DNA of 64,000 nucleotides, taken from assembly GCF_011405655.1 (NCBI RefSeq), contig NZ_AP022829.1, positions 62,001 to 126,000 on the forward strand. The letters run 5' to 3'. Every line of letters begins with the position of its first letter. The first letter of the stretch is position 1. Below are positions 16,054-24,390 of this stretch, piece after piece. The translations under genes and the position numbers were made by a program. This stretch comes from Adlercreutzia hattorii (GTDB lineage Bacteria > Actinomycetota > Coriobacteriia > Coriobacteriales > Eggerthellaceae). The notes beneath the pieces were generated by a model that searched no databases, was not told the origin of the DNA, and worked only from the letters and a program-made list of their open reading frames with translations.

Positions 16054-18387
16054 CTACTCGGCTGCCGGCACGTCGTGCTTTACGCGGTCGTGCTCTTCGG
16101 CGCGCTTGGCGTCGTTGAAGCGATCGAGCGTGCCTACCAGGTAGCCGGTGATGCGGCGGATGCGCTCGAAGGGCTGGTTGTGAGCGTCCTCGGTGCGACC
16201 GCACTTGGGGCAGACGTCCTCGATAATGCCGTTGTAGCCGCACACCGGGTCGCGGTCGACCGGGTGGTTCACCGAGCCGTAGCCCATGCCGCAGTCCTTC
16301 ATGTAGCGGATGACGCTTTCGAAGGCCTCCAGGTTGTCGGACGGGTCGCCGTCGAGCTCGATGTAGCTGATGTGGCCGCCGTTGGTGAGCGCGTGGTAGG
16401 GCGCTTCCAGGGCAATCTTGTCGAAGGCGGAGATGTCGAAGTACACCGGCACGTGGAAGCCGTTGGTGTAGTAGTCGCGATCGGTCACGCCGGGGATGAC
16501 GCCGTAGCGCTCGCGGTCGATGCGCACGAAGCGGCCGGACAGGCCCTCGGCCGGCGTGGCGATGAGCGTGTAGTTCATGCCGCGCTCCTTCGAGATGCGG
16601 TCGCAGTAGCTGCGCATGTGGCCCACGATCTCCAGGCCCAGGCGCTGGGCCTCGGCGGACTGGCCGTGATGCTGGCCGGTGAGGGCCACCAGGCACTCGG
16701 CCAGACCGATGAAGCCGGTGGTCAGCGTGCCGTGCTTGAGCACCTCGCGCTGCTCGTCGGTGGGCGAGAGCTTTTCGGAATCGATCCACACGCCCTGGCC
16801 CATGAGGAACGGCGCGTTGTACACGTGCTTGCGAGCCTGAATCTCGAAGCGCTCGTCCAGCTGACCGGTCACGAGCTGCAGCTTGGAGTCGAGCAGATCG
16901 AAGAACAGGTCGATGTCGCCCTTGGCGCGGATGGCCAGACGGGGCAGGTTGATGGACGTGAACGACAGGTTGCCGCGGCCGGGCGTCACCTCGCGATCGG
17001 GGTCGTACACGTTGCCCATGACGCGGGTGCGGCAGCCCATGTAGGCGATCTCGGTTTCCGGCGTGCCCTTGTAGTACTGGGCGTTGAACGGGGCATCCAG
17101 GAAGGAGAAGTTCGGGAACAGGCGCTTGGCCGAGCAGTGCATGGCCAGCTTGAACAGATCGTAGTTCGGATCCTCCGGATTGTAGTTCACGCCTTCCTTC
17201 ACGCGGAAGATCTGCACGGGGAAGATGGGCGTCTCGCCGGAGCCCAGGCCCTCTTCCGTGGCCAGCAGCATGTTCTTGATGACCATGCGGCCCTCGGGAG
17301 ACGTGTCCATGCCGTAGTTCACCGAGCTGAACGGCGTCTGCGCGCCGGCGCGGGAATGCATGGTGTTCAAGTTGTGCACCAGCGCCTCCATGGCCTGGAA
17401 GGTCTGACGGTCGGTGTCGCGGGAGGCATTCTTCTCGGCGTAGGCCACCACACGCTCGGCCGTAGCGGCATCCACGCCGCCCTCAACGAGCCCGGCCACC
17501 ACGGCGGCGCGGAACTCCGGGGCCATCTCGAGGCTGGCAACCGTGCCGGTCTCGCTTTCCACACGGGCAAGCAGGCTCTCGGCAAAGGTGCGGTCGTCGG
17601 CGATGTCGGTCAGCAGGTCGACGGCCTCGGCCACGTGCTTCTTGAACAGGCGGCGGTACGTCTTGCCCACACCCACGGCCAGGCCGTAATCGAAGTCGCA
17701 CACCGACTGACCGCCATGCTGATCGTTCTGGTTCGACTGGATGGCGATGCAGGCAAGCGCGGCGTAGCTGGAGATGTCGTTGGGCTCGCGCAGCACGCCG
17801 TGACCGGTGGAGAAGCCGCCCTTGAAGAGCTTCCGCAGCTCAATCTGGCAGCAGGTGGTGGTCAGGGTGTAGAAGTCCATGTCGTGAATGTGGATATCGC
17901 CCTCGCGGTGTGCCTTGGCGTAGCGCGGGTCGATGACGCACATCTCGTAGAACTGCTTGGCCGATTCGGAGCCGTACTTCAGCATGGTACCCATGGCGGT
18001 ATCGGCGTCGATGTTAGCGTTCTCACGCTTCATGTCGGAATCGGCGGCCTTGGAGAAGGTGATGTCCTTCAGCGTTTGGATGAGGCGGGAGTTCACGTCG
18101 CGCACGCGGCTGCGCTCGGCACGGTAGAGGATGTAGGCCTTGGCGGTCTGCACGAAGCCGGACTCGATGAGGGTCTCCTCCACCAAGTCCTGCACGCCTT
18201 CCACGGTGGGCGTGCCCTCGATGGCGCCGCTCTCAAGCTTCTCGACGACGGTGGCGGCGATCTTCTCGGCGGTGTCGCGCCCCTGCATGGCCGCACAGGC
18301 CTGGAACGATTTCTCCACCGCATCAGCGATCTTTTCCGGATGGAATTCCGCCGTGCGCCCGTCGCGCTTGATGATGGTCTTGACCAT
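16054..18387 (-). CDS. nrdD: Anaerobic (class III) ribonucleoside-triphosphate reductase
   Basis: The 777-residue enzyme makes deoxyribonucleotides without oxygen. An ATP-cone allosteric domain occupies about residues 1-95, a long catalytic barrel follows, and near the C-terminus there is a Cys motif (VCGYNG ... DVCPKCGR) that binds zinc. The glycyl-radical loop is RITGYL, about 35 residues from the end. Its activase NrdG is not encoded beside it. The ATG has a TAGGAAG site. A perfect NrdR-type palindrome lies 194 bp upstream. The last 105 bases are duplicated in the remnant at 6815. Confidence 0.96.
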   Translation of the reverse strand: MVKTIIKRDGRTAEFHPEKIADAVEKSFQACAAMQGRDTAEKIAATVVEKLESGAIEGTPTVEGVQDLVEETLIESGFVQTAKAYILYRAERSRVRDVNSRLIQTLKDITFSKAADSDMKRENANIDADTAMGTMLKYGSESAKQFYEMCVIDPRYAKAHREGDIHIHDMDFYTLTTTCCQIELRKLFKGGFSTGHGVLREPNDISSYAALACIAIQSNQNDQHGGQSVCDFDYGLAVGVGKTYRRLFKKHVAEAVDLLTDIADDRTFAESLLARVESETGTVASLEMAPEFRAAVVAGLVEGGVDAATAERVVAYAEKNASRDTDRQTFQAMEALVHNLNTMHSRAGAQTPFSSVNYGMDTSPEGRMVIKNMLLATEEGLGSGETPIFPVQIFRVKEGVNYNPEDPNYDLFKLAMHCSAKRLFPNFSFLDAPFNAQYYKGTPETEIAYMGCRTRVMGNVYDPDREVTPGRGNLSFTSINLPRLAIRAKGDIDLFFDLLDSKLQLVTGQLDERFEIQARKHVYNAPFLMGQGVWIDSEKLSPTDEQREVLKHGTLTTGFIGLAECLVALTGQHHGQSAEAQRLGLEIVGHMRSYCDRISKERGMNYTLIATPAEGLSGRFVRIDRERYGVIPGVTDRDYYTNGFHVPVYFDISAFDKIALEAPYHALTNGGHISYIELDGDPSDNLEAFESVIRYMKDCGMGYGSVNHPVDRDPVCGYNGIIEDVCPKCGRTEDAHNQPFERIRRITGYLVGTLDRFNDAKRAEEHDRVKHDVPAAE

Positions 18388-18580
18388 AACTTCCTACATC
18401 CTTTCTTCGACGCGGCTGTCGCGTCGTATTCGCACCGCTTCTCGCGGCCTTGCCAACCACAACATGCAGAAGCGCGGCAATGTTTTCCCTACCGCTGCCC
18501 TTCGCGATTACCAAGGGGGTAGACCCTCTTTTCGCTTTTGTTTTCCAACAGGCTTTCCACAGGTTATTCACCATCGGAAC

Positions 18581-18594
18581 CACAATATATTGTG
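18581..18594 (-). promoter_or_regulatory. NrdR box
   Basis: The palindrome CACAATATATTGTG matches the NrdR-box core (ACACWATATATWGTGT). NrdR represses ribonucleotide reductase genes. A degenerate second site (ATACATATAGTACT, 18615-18628) lies about three helical turns away, as in tandem NrdR boxes. The rest of 18388-18797 shows no gene. Confidence 0.7.
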
Positions 18595-18769
18595 TTTTGC
18601 AGTTCCAAGGGCGGATACATATAGTACTCGCGAAAGTGTTCGGGTGCAATCGAACAAGATGTGTTTTTCGTCACCAGAAAAGAACAGAATTAATTTCGAC
18701 GTGTGGTCGATGAGCCGCTTGAAAGTTGTCAACGATGTAGGCTCGCGCGAGAACCGACTACGGCTGAAA

Positions 18770-18813
18770 CGCGACTTATAGGCGGTTGGGGCGCGACTTA
18801 TGGGCAGTTGGGG
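18770..18813. repeat. Two tandem 22-bp repeats overlapping the ECF S gene end
   Basis: CGCGACTTATRGGCRGTTGG(GG) occurs twice in direct contact (18770-18791, 18792-18813), followed by CGCGAC. The second unit contains the stop codon of the ECF S-component gene. Confidence 0.7.
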
Positions 18814-19586
18814 CGCGACCGATCGAGTAAACCGTACTTCACGCGGACGCGGGCGAGTTGGTCGAGCAGGGGGTTCGCCACGACCAGCAGCGTGAGGGCT
18901 GTGGCCGCCCCATGAATGGCGTTCACCGGCAGGCCGGCGAGGTACACCACCGCGGCCAGCTCCGGCGTGGGGGCTGTGGAAAGATAGAAGAACGTGGACG
19001 TATCCAGAATGGGACCCACGAGCCCCACAATAAGCACGAACCCCACGGTTGCCAGCGCAATACGGCGCGGCCAGGAAAGGTTCGCTCGCGGGAACACGCG
19101 GACGTCGGCAAGCAGCCCTGCCACGAGCCCCGCCACTCCAAAGGCGAGCATCTGCCAGGGCGTCCAGGGCCCCTGGCCGAAGATGAAGTTGCTGGCAAGC
19201 GCCGCCACCGAACCCACGAGGAACCCGGTTTGGGGGCCGGCGGCGAGCCCTGCGATCATAATGACGGCGGCCATGGGCTTGAAATGCGGCACCCAGATGA
19301 ACGCCGCGCGGGCCGCCACGGCGAGCGCCGTCAGCACGGCCACCACGGCAATTTCGCGCGCCGTGGGACGTCGCCCTTCGAAGGAAACGAAGAAGGGCAC
19401 GATAGCGTACAGCACGATGAGCGTACCGGAGAGGTAGTAGCCGTTGCCGGGCACAGCCATACCCACGACTGCGGTCAGCGGCGCGAGCACCAACGCCGCA
19501 AGAATCGTCAGGATCGTCTTGACTCGGGCGCGACGACGCGCGAGAGAGAGCTCGGCAGGGCGCCCGTCTTCGATCAGCTTCGGCAC
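18798..19586 (-). CDS. ECF transporter substrate-binding (S) component
   Basis: The 262-residue, six-helix membrane protein has a FGQGPWTPWQM motif and GAxxGF segments seen in S components of the CbrT-like group. The chosen GTG start overlaps the ATPase stop by 13 bases and follows a GGTGGTGGGG site. Substrate is not evident. Cobalamin or a related cofactor is possible because CbrT-like proteins import it and a methionine-synthase-like gene heads the operon, but that is inference. Confidence 0.8.
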   Translation of the reverse strand: MPKLIEDGRPAELSLARRRARVKTILTILAALVLAPLTAVVGMAVPGNGYYLSGTLIVLYAIVPFFVSFEGRRPTAREIAVVAVLTALAVAARAAFIWVPHFKPMAAVIMIAGLAAGPQTGFLVGSVAALASNFIFGQGPWTPWQMLAFGVAGLVAGLLADVRVFPRANLSWPRRIALATVGFVLIVGLVGPILDTSTFFYLSTAPTPELAAVVYLAGLPVNAIHGAATALTLLVVANPLLDQLARVRVKYGLLDRSRPNCP

Positions 19587-21490
19587 AGCCCCACCACCTC
19601 TTCCACCGTAACGGCGTTTTCGAAGAGCCCACGGCTTATGCGATTGGCTGCCGTGGTGTAGAAGCTGTTCGACACGAAGAACTGCCGTGGTGGGTTGGTC
19701 GTCACCACGTCTCCATCGAAAAACAGGGCGCACCGATCGGCATAGCTGGCGCAGAATTCCACGTCATGGGACACCATGAGCACGGTCGTTCCCCGGCCGG
19801 TCAGGCTTCTCAGCAACGCAGCGAGCTTATCTTTGAAGAAAGCGTCGAGCCCCTTGGTCGGCTCATCGAGCAGCAGCAACCGCGGCTCGCAGAGCAGCAC
19901 CTTGGCCAACGCCGCCCGCTGCACCTCGCCACCGGACAAGTCGAAGGGATGGGCATCGAGCAGCGGCACAATGTCCGTCAGTGTCGCCACTTCCCCCACC
20001 GCGGCCACGCGCTGCTCCGCCGTGAGGCCGCGACCATCCAGCATCTCTTCCAAATCTCCCCGAACAGTCTTCTTCACCATAAGATTCAGCGGATCTTGCG
20101 GAAGCAGAGCCACTCCGCCGCGGAACAGCTCGGCCTTCTTCCACTCCTTCAGCCGTCGCCCGAGCACGGTGATCTTCCCGCGATAGGGCCGCGCAACGCC
20201 GCAGATAGCGCGCAGCATCGTCGACTTCCCCGTGCCGTTGCCGCCCACTACCGCGAACAACGACCCTCCTGGCACAGTCAACGTCGTTCCCCGCAGCACA
20301 TCGGCGCCATCGCGCTCGTAGCGAAACCAAACATCCCGCAGCTCCACCGCCACCCGCGCAGACGCCGAGTCGCAAGCCTCCCCCGCCGGAAGCGCCCACC
20401 GACGCGGCGGATGAACGGCTACCTCACGAGCCAACCAAGCCCGCCCCTCCCGCACCGTAAGAGGAACTTCAACCTGCAAAGCCACTCCCTCTTCAACTAT
20501 GGAAGAGTAGGGCCGCCGCAGTGGGGAGGGGGTCCGCGCGCAGTTCATTGAAGTGCATGCAGAAACGTCAGTGGCCCTCGAAGAGCCCTGCACTTCAATG
20601 CTGTCTGAGCACGGCGCCCCCCTCCCGACAGCGCGGGCCGGAGGAGCGCACGGCGCCCCCTCCCCACTGCGGCGGCCCGGCCGATCGCACGGCGCCCCTT
20701 CCACGTCGGCACAACCCGGTCGACCTTCCACACCCCAAGCGATCCGCGCCGCCGCCGGCAGCGCCAATGCCATGGGGCTGACCGCACAATGCAGCTGGCC
20801 CGCAACAGCCCGCGGCTCCCCGTCGGCGACGACGCGCCCCTCCTCCAGCACCACCACGCGGTCGGCCAGCCCATACACCTCTTCCAGCCGATGCTCGCTC
20901 ATAACCACCGTCGTCCCTAGCTCGCGATTGATCCGGTGTACCGTAGCCAGAAAGTCGCTGGCGGCAATGGGATCCAGCTGACTCGTAGGCTCGTCCAGCA
21001 CCAGTACATCGGGCCGGGCCGCCATGACCGACGCTAGGTTCAGCAGCTGCTTCTGGCCGCCCGAAAGCTCGCCCACGTTCTTATGGAACCAGTGCTGGAT
21101 GCCGAAGTAGCTGGCCATCTCCGCCACGCGCAAGCGCATGGTGCGCTCGTCGCAGCCGAGGCTTTCCAAGACGAAGGCCAGCTCGTGCCACACTTTGTCA
21201 GTCACGATCTGCGCATCGGGGTCTTGCATGACGAATCCGATGCGGGCCACTTGCTCGCGCTCGGGCACGTCGGCGAGAGGCACGCCATCGAACAGCACCT
21301 GTCCGCTTTGGTGCCCATGGGGAGCGAGCGCCGACTTGAACTGGCGCAAGAGCGTTGTCTTCCCGCAGCCGCTCTGACCGCATACCAGCACAAACTGGCC
21401 CGGCTCGATGGCCACAGAAACATCGCGAAGGGCATCGCGGGGCGCCTCCGGGTAGCGAAACGTCAGCTCTTCGAAAGCGAATAACGCCAC
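19574..21490 (-). CDS. Fused double ATPase of an ECF transporter (EcfA-EcfA')
   Basis: Two ABC ATPase domains lie in one 638-residue chain. Domain 1 has GQSGCGKTT near residue 35, ELSGGQKQ and VLVLDEPTSQLD. Domain 2 has GGNGTGKST near 430, DLSGGEVQ and LLLLDEPTKGLD. Together they energise the S and T components. They are joined by a long low-complexity linker with three GAPC motifs, encoded by a stretch of inverted repeats (20510-20678). The GTG start follows GGAGGGAGG and lies inside the end of ecfT. Confidence 0.9.
   Translation of the reverse strand: MALFAFEELTFRYPEAPRDALRDVSVAIEPGQFVLVCGQSGCGKTTLLRQFKSALAPHGHQSGQVLFDGVPLADVPEREQVARIGFVMQDPDAQIVTDKVWHELAFVLESLGCDERTMRLRVAEMASYFGIQHWFHKNVGELSGGQKQLLNLASVMAARPDVLVLDEPTSQLDPIAASDFLATVHRINRELGTTVVMSEHRLEEVYGLADRVVVLEEGRVVADGEPRAVAGQLHCAVSPMALALPAAARIAWGVEGRPGCADVEGAPCDRPGRRSGEGAPCAPPARAVGRGAPCSDSIEVQGSSRATDVSACTSMNCARTPSPLRRPYSSIVEEGVALQVEVPLTVREGRAWLAREVAVHPPRRWALPAGEACDSASARVAVELRDVWFRYERDGADVLRGTTLTVPGGSLFAVVGGNGTGKSTMLRAICGVARPYRGKITVLGRRLKEWKKAELFRGGVALLPQDPLNLMVKKTVRGDLEEMLDGRGLTAEQRVAAVGEVATLTDIVPLLDAHPFDLSGGEVQRAALAKVLLCEPRLLLLDEPTKGLDAFFKDKLAALLRSLTGRGTTVLMVSHDVEFCASYADRCALFFDGDVVTTNPPRQFFVSNSFYTTAANRISRGLFENAVTVEEVVGLCRS
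20510..20678. repeat. Nested inverted repeats inside the ECF ATPase linker
   Basis: A perfect 23-bp inverted repeat (arms 20510-20532 and 20656-20678, starting GGGCCGCCGCAGTGGGG) encloses a 12-bp one (CATTGAAGTGCA 20546-20557, TGCACTTCAATG 20589-20600). Together they form an in-frame, palindromic insertion of about 170 bp. Confidence 0.8.
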
Positions 21491-22380
21491 AACGCCCTCC
21501 CTCCGCAATTGATAACCGCAGGAATAGCCAGAAAAGCGCCATAGCAAACGGCCCCCATAAGCACGGCCGCTCCCGCAGAGGGCCACACGATCGTCGGAAA
21601 GTAGGTGATCGCGAACCCTCCCTGGGCGAACGCGGCCACTGCGCCAACCACCAGCGCGCCCATCGCCACGACCAGCACCGTATCGCGCGCCTCCCAGCGG
21701 AAGAGCGCGAAATGAGTGCGCCCCGACAGCCCGAAGCCACGAGCCGTCATGGAATCGGCGGCCACCACGGCACTTTCTAAAGCGTCGGCCGACAGCGACA
21801 AGAGGACACTGCCCCCGTCGCGCACGCGCGCCGCCACGGAGGCGCCTTCCGCCGGGCCTTTCCCAATGCAAGCCCGTGCCGTCATGAGGGCGTCGGCTTT
21901 GCGGCGGTAACTTGGCACGAGGCGCAGCACCATGGTGAGCACCAGCGACAGCGCCGGAATAGCGCGGCCGAACAGGTAAGTAAACTTGTCCGAAGTCATG
22001 ACCAGGTGAAAGGAGGCGAACCACAGCATCATGGCCACGAGCATAAGCCCCGTGGAGGCGCCCAAAGCCAGCGCTTCTAACGTGTAAGGACGGCCACCCC
22101 ACCAGCGGAGGAGCACCGTGGCGCCCTGCGTGTTGAACAGCGGCGCCGACAGCGTCACCACAAGCAGCACCGCCGTGAGTCCCGCGATGAAGCGCCAAGC
22201 CTCACGGCCACGAAACGTCAGATAACAGGCCGCCGCAAGAAGAACGGACATCACCTGACAAATGGGGTTCGCAAGCACCATGGAAAGCACGATAGCCCCC
22301 GCGAAGAAGCCGAATGTCACCGCGGGATGCAGAGACGCAAAGGCGCAACGGCCTTGGTATGGCAGGGTGCTCATGGGCAA
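21463..22380 (-). CDS. ECF transporter transmembrane (T) component
   Basis: The 305-residue protein has an EcfT/CbiQ pattern: several hydrophobic helices, a cytoplasmic coupling region (VLTMVLRLVPSYRRKADALMTARACIG) and SMTARGFGLSGR, an Ala-Arg-Gly coupling-helix motif. It connects the double ATPase to the S component. It overlaps the ATPase gene by 28 bases and starts 22 bases after the methyltransferase-like gene. Confidence 0.9.
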   Translation of the reverse strand: MPMSTLPYQGRCAFASLHPAVTFGFFAGAIVLSMVLANPICQVMSVLLAAACYLTFRGREAWRFIAGLTAVLLVVTLSAPLFNTQGATVLLRWWGGRPYTLEALALGASTGLMLVAMMLWFASFHLVMTSDKFTYLFGRAIPALSLVLTMVLRLVPSYRRKADALMTARACIGKGPAEGASVAARVRDGGSVLLSLSADALESAVVAADSMTARGFGLSGRTHFALFRWEARDTVLVVAMGALVVGAVAAFAQGGFAITYFPTIVWPSAGAAVLMGAVCYGAFLAIPAVINCGGRALWRYSLSKS

Positions 22381-22401
22381 CGCGGCTTCTCGGCGAGAAC
22401 G

Positions 22402-23310
22402 TTACAGGACCGGCGCCACATCGAGGCCCGCAACGGTGGCGGCCAGCACCCCGGTGTAAGCCGGGGTCGCCTGACCGGCGGCGCGCAGGAACTGGACGCC
22501 AGCCGCGCGCAGCTCAAGGGCCGCGGGCATCATGGTGTCGGGGCTGTAGTAGGGGTTCTCGGTCGTGGGGCCCTGTTGCTTGGCGTCGCGCTGGAACACC
22601 TGCAGCGTGGCCATGAGACATAAATCCGCTCCGCGCGCCTCCAGTGTCTCGCGGGCCGCATCGGCCAAACCGCGCGCCTGATCAGGGGTGGCCAGCGTGG
22701 AGAAGCCGGCCACCGCCGCGCCGTATTCCGCCATCACTTCCACGGCCTCGCGCCAGGTGCCCCGGCCGCTCGCCAAGCCGCCGTCACCCTGCACATCCAC
22801 CGAAGCAATGATGGGGGCATCAGTCACCTTGCGCAGGCCCATGAGCGCACACTTCAGATCATCGGCCGTCGTGAACCCGTTCAAAAAGAACGCATCAAAG
22901 GTGCGGCCATCGAAGAATTGCGCCGCACGAGCGTACTGGTCGCGATTTTCCACAAGCGACGCCTTGGAGTCGGGATCCAGCGGCAAACCGCAGGGGGCGA
23001 TTTCCACAAGCGTGTGCTGAGGCTTGAACTCCGCCATGACCGCAAGGGCCGCCTCGGCCAGCGCTTCGCCTTTGCCCTCGGCGCCAACGGCCACCAAGCG
23101 CGCCGGCGTGAAATCAGCCACGGGGGTGACCATACACTGCGGGCCGGCCACCGTTTCCATGCGGTAAGCTTCTTCGATGGTTTCCGGCTCCACCAAAAGC
23201 GCGAGCGCCTGATCGCACACCGACTCGATGCCGGCCCGACGCAGGGCCTCCTGAATCGGCGACGAAACGACGAGCATGTCCTTGCCAAAACGCAGCGCGA
23301 GATCGGCCAT
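22402..23310 (-). CDS. Homocysteine S-methyltransferase-like protein lacking the zinc motif
   Basis: The 302-residue protein aligns by pattern with the N-terminal homocysteine-binding barrel of MetH: RFGKD near the start, AGPQCMVTPVADFTPARL and later barrel strands such as IASVDVQGDGG. The family's DGAMGT start motif is replaced by VSSPIQE and the zinc-binding GGCC is absent, so ordinary methyl transfer to homocysteine is doubtful. It heads the ECF operon, which may hint at a role tied to the imported cofactor. The ATG has an AAAGGA site. Confidence 0.6.
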   Translation of the reverse strand: MADLALRFGKDMLVVSSPIQEALRRAGIESVCDQALALLVEPETIEEAYRMETVAGPQCMVTPVADFTPARLVAVGAEGKGEALAEAALAVMAEFKPQHTLVEIAPCGLPLDPDSKASLVENRDQYARAAQFFDGRTFDAFFLNGFTTADDLKCALMGLRKVTDAPIIASVDVQGDGGLASGRGTWREAVEVMAEYGAAVAGFSTLATPDQARGLADAARETLEARGADLCLMATLQVFQRDAKQQGPTTENPYYSPDTMMPAALELRAAGVQFLRAAGQATPAYTGVLAATVAGLDVAPVL

Positions 23311-23409
23311 GAGGAGTTCCTTTCCACGAATTTGCTGCCTTCCATGATACAAGATTGCTTGAGGGATAAACCTTTTTCGACATGAACCCCTTCCAAATGA
23401 TCTTTTGCG

Positions 23410-23502
23410 ACCGCCGTGCATCCTGCGTCCTAGAGGGTGGCAAAATCAAACAACCAGGGGGTGACATTCTTATTCGTCCATAACACCGCCGTGCATCCTG
23501 CG
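23410..23502. repeat. Two 18-bp direct repeats upstream of the ECF operon
   Basis: ACCGCCGTGCATCCTGCG occurs at 23410-23427 and 23485-23502 (75 bp apart), with a partial third copy (CGTGCATCCA) at 23511. They lie 100-190 bp upstream of the first operon gene. I could not fit a riboswitch here. Confidence 0.6.
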
Positions 23503-23739
23503 CATCGTTTCGTGCATCCAGAAGGCGCTTTCCGATGCCGAGGGCCCTGCATCAACGAAGGAAGATAAAAGGTTCGGAAAGGAGGGAGACAGGCAATCTG
23601 AAACTTTCTTATTGAATGTGAAGAAAATTCTCAGAGGGCGAACGGGCTTCTGACGCAGGTAAACGGGCTCTGACAAGGGGTTATATGCTACTCACCGCCG
23701 AAATGATGCCGTTCTTCGTGGAAAATGAAGCACATTATG

Positions 23740-23767
23740 GTGACCAAAACAAGTCTTGACCTATAAT
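23740..23767 (+). promoter_or_regulatory. Promoter of the candidate hairpin RNA
   Basis: A consensus -10 TATAAT (23762-23767) is preceded at 16 bp by GTGACC (23740-23745), matching four of six consensus -35 bases. Transcription would start near 23774, just before the first hairpin. Confidence 0.55.
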
Positions 23768-23773
23768 TCGTTT

Positions 23774-24008
23774 CAGCGATTTGGAAGTTCCCCTGCTTCC
23801 ATCGCTCTGCTTCAATCCCCTTGAAAGCAGAATGCGGCACTCGATGCCGCTACCCCCTCCTCCGAGGCGGCGAGGCACCCCTCCTTGCCGCCTCACTTCT
23901 TTTTTGGCGCTGCCCTTGAAACAAGCGCCGTGCTCGCGACGATGAGCAACCTGCCAACCCTGTTGGCACAAGCCGGTGGAACTGGATCGGAGTTCCGCCG
24001 GCTTTTTT
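23774..24008 (+). ncRNA. Candidate structured RNA with eight consecutive hairpins
   Basis: Eight stems follow one another in about 235 bases: AGCGAT..GGAAG/CTTCC..ATCGCT (23775-23806), TCTGCTT/AAGCAGA (23806-23831), GCGGCA/TGCCGC (23834-23850), GAGGCGGC/GCCGCCTC (23864-23894), GGCGCT/AGCGCC (23906-23929), TGCTC/GAGCA (23931-23948), TGCCAAC/GTTGGCA (23952-23968) and a 13-bp terminator stem (23971-24003) with a T-run. Unpaired parts are C-rich: TTCCCCTG, TCCCC, TACCCCCTCCTCC and ACCCCTCC. A promoter precedes it and no reading frame fits. It matches no RNA class I can recognise by eye. Confidence 0.6.
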
Positions 24009-24039
24009 GTAGGCATCAGTTTTCTGCGTCTGCTGAATT

Positions 24040-24271
24040 CTGGAAATAGTTGCGAGTTTCGAGCAGCCGAACCGGGCAAATCTCACAGTGACCGCCCAAA
24101 TCCGGAAGTAGATGAGAGTTTCGAGCATCATTTCGCACCGCACGCGCTGATTTTGTCCAAATCGCGCCCGAAACTCGCATCTATTTCCGAAGCTTCCCTC
24201 GTTATGCCCGAAACTCGCATCTATTTCCGAAATTCTCCTTCGCTATGCTCGAAACTCACATCTATTTCTAT
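24040..24271. repeat. Five-copy repeat, two inverted then three direct
   Basis: CGAAACTCGCATCTATTTCC starts at 24169, 24209 and 24250 (periods 40 and 41 bp). Two reverse-complement copies end at 24061 and 24123. The region 24009-24307 holds no gene. Confidence 0.8.
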
Positions 24272-24307
24272 CGAGAGGCAAAATCCGGCAAACATATCCT
24301 AAGCCGC

Positions 24308-24349
24308 AAACAAAATACGCCAGCTCTGCCACAAAGACATGAGCTGGCG
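24308..24349 (-). terminator. Terminator of the acidic-tail protein gene
   Basis: On the minus strand CGCCAGCTC/GAGCTGGCG forms a 9-bp stem followed by TATTTTGTTTG, 42 bases past the stop codon. Confidence 0.7.
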
Positions 24350-24390
24350 CTCGGTTCAAACCTATCGACTCAGGCAGAGCCGCGGTCAAA

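Noticed and set aside
15886-18522. 878-codon plus-strand frame opposite nrdD
   Set aside because: It mirrors the codon bias of nrdD and encodes a His/Val/Gly-rich sequence without domains.
21490-22198. Extension of the ECF ATPase upstream through ecfT
   Set aside because: It is antiphase to ecfT and without domain character; GTG at 21490 has a strong ribosome site.
23400-23640. Cobalamin or other riboswitch upstream of the ECF operon
   Set aside because: GGAGGGAGACAGGC on the plus strand is only loosely like a B12 box and is on the wrong strand; no further conserved elements are seen.
24040-24271. CRISPR array
   Set aside because: Copies occur in both orientations and there are too few; no leader or cas genes.
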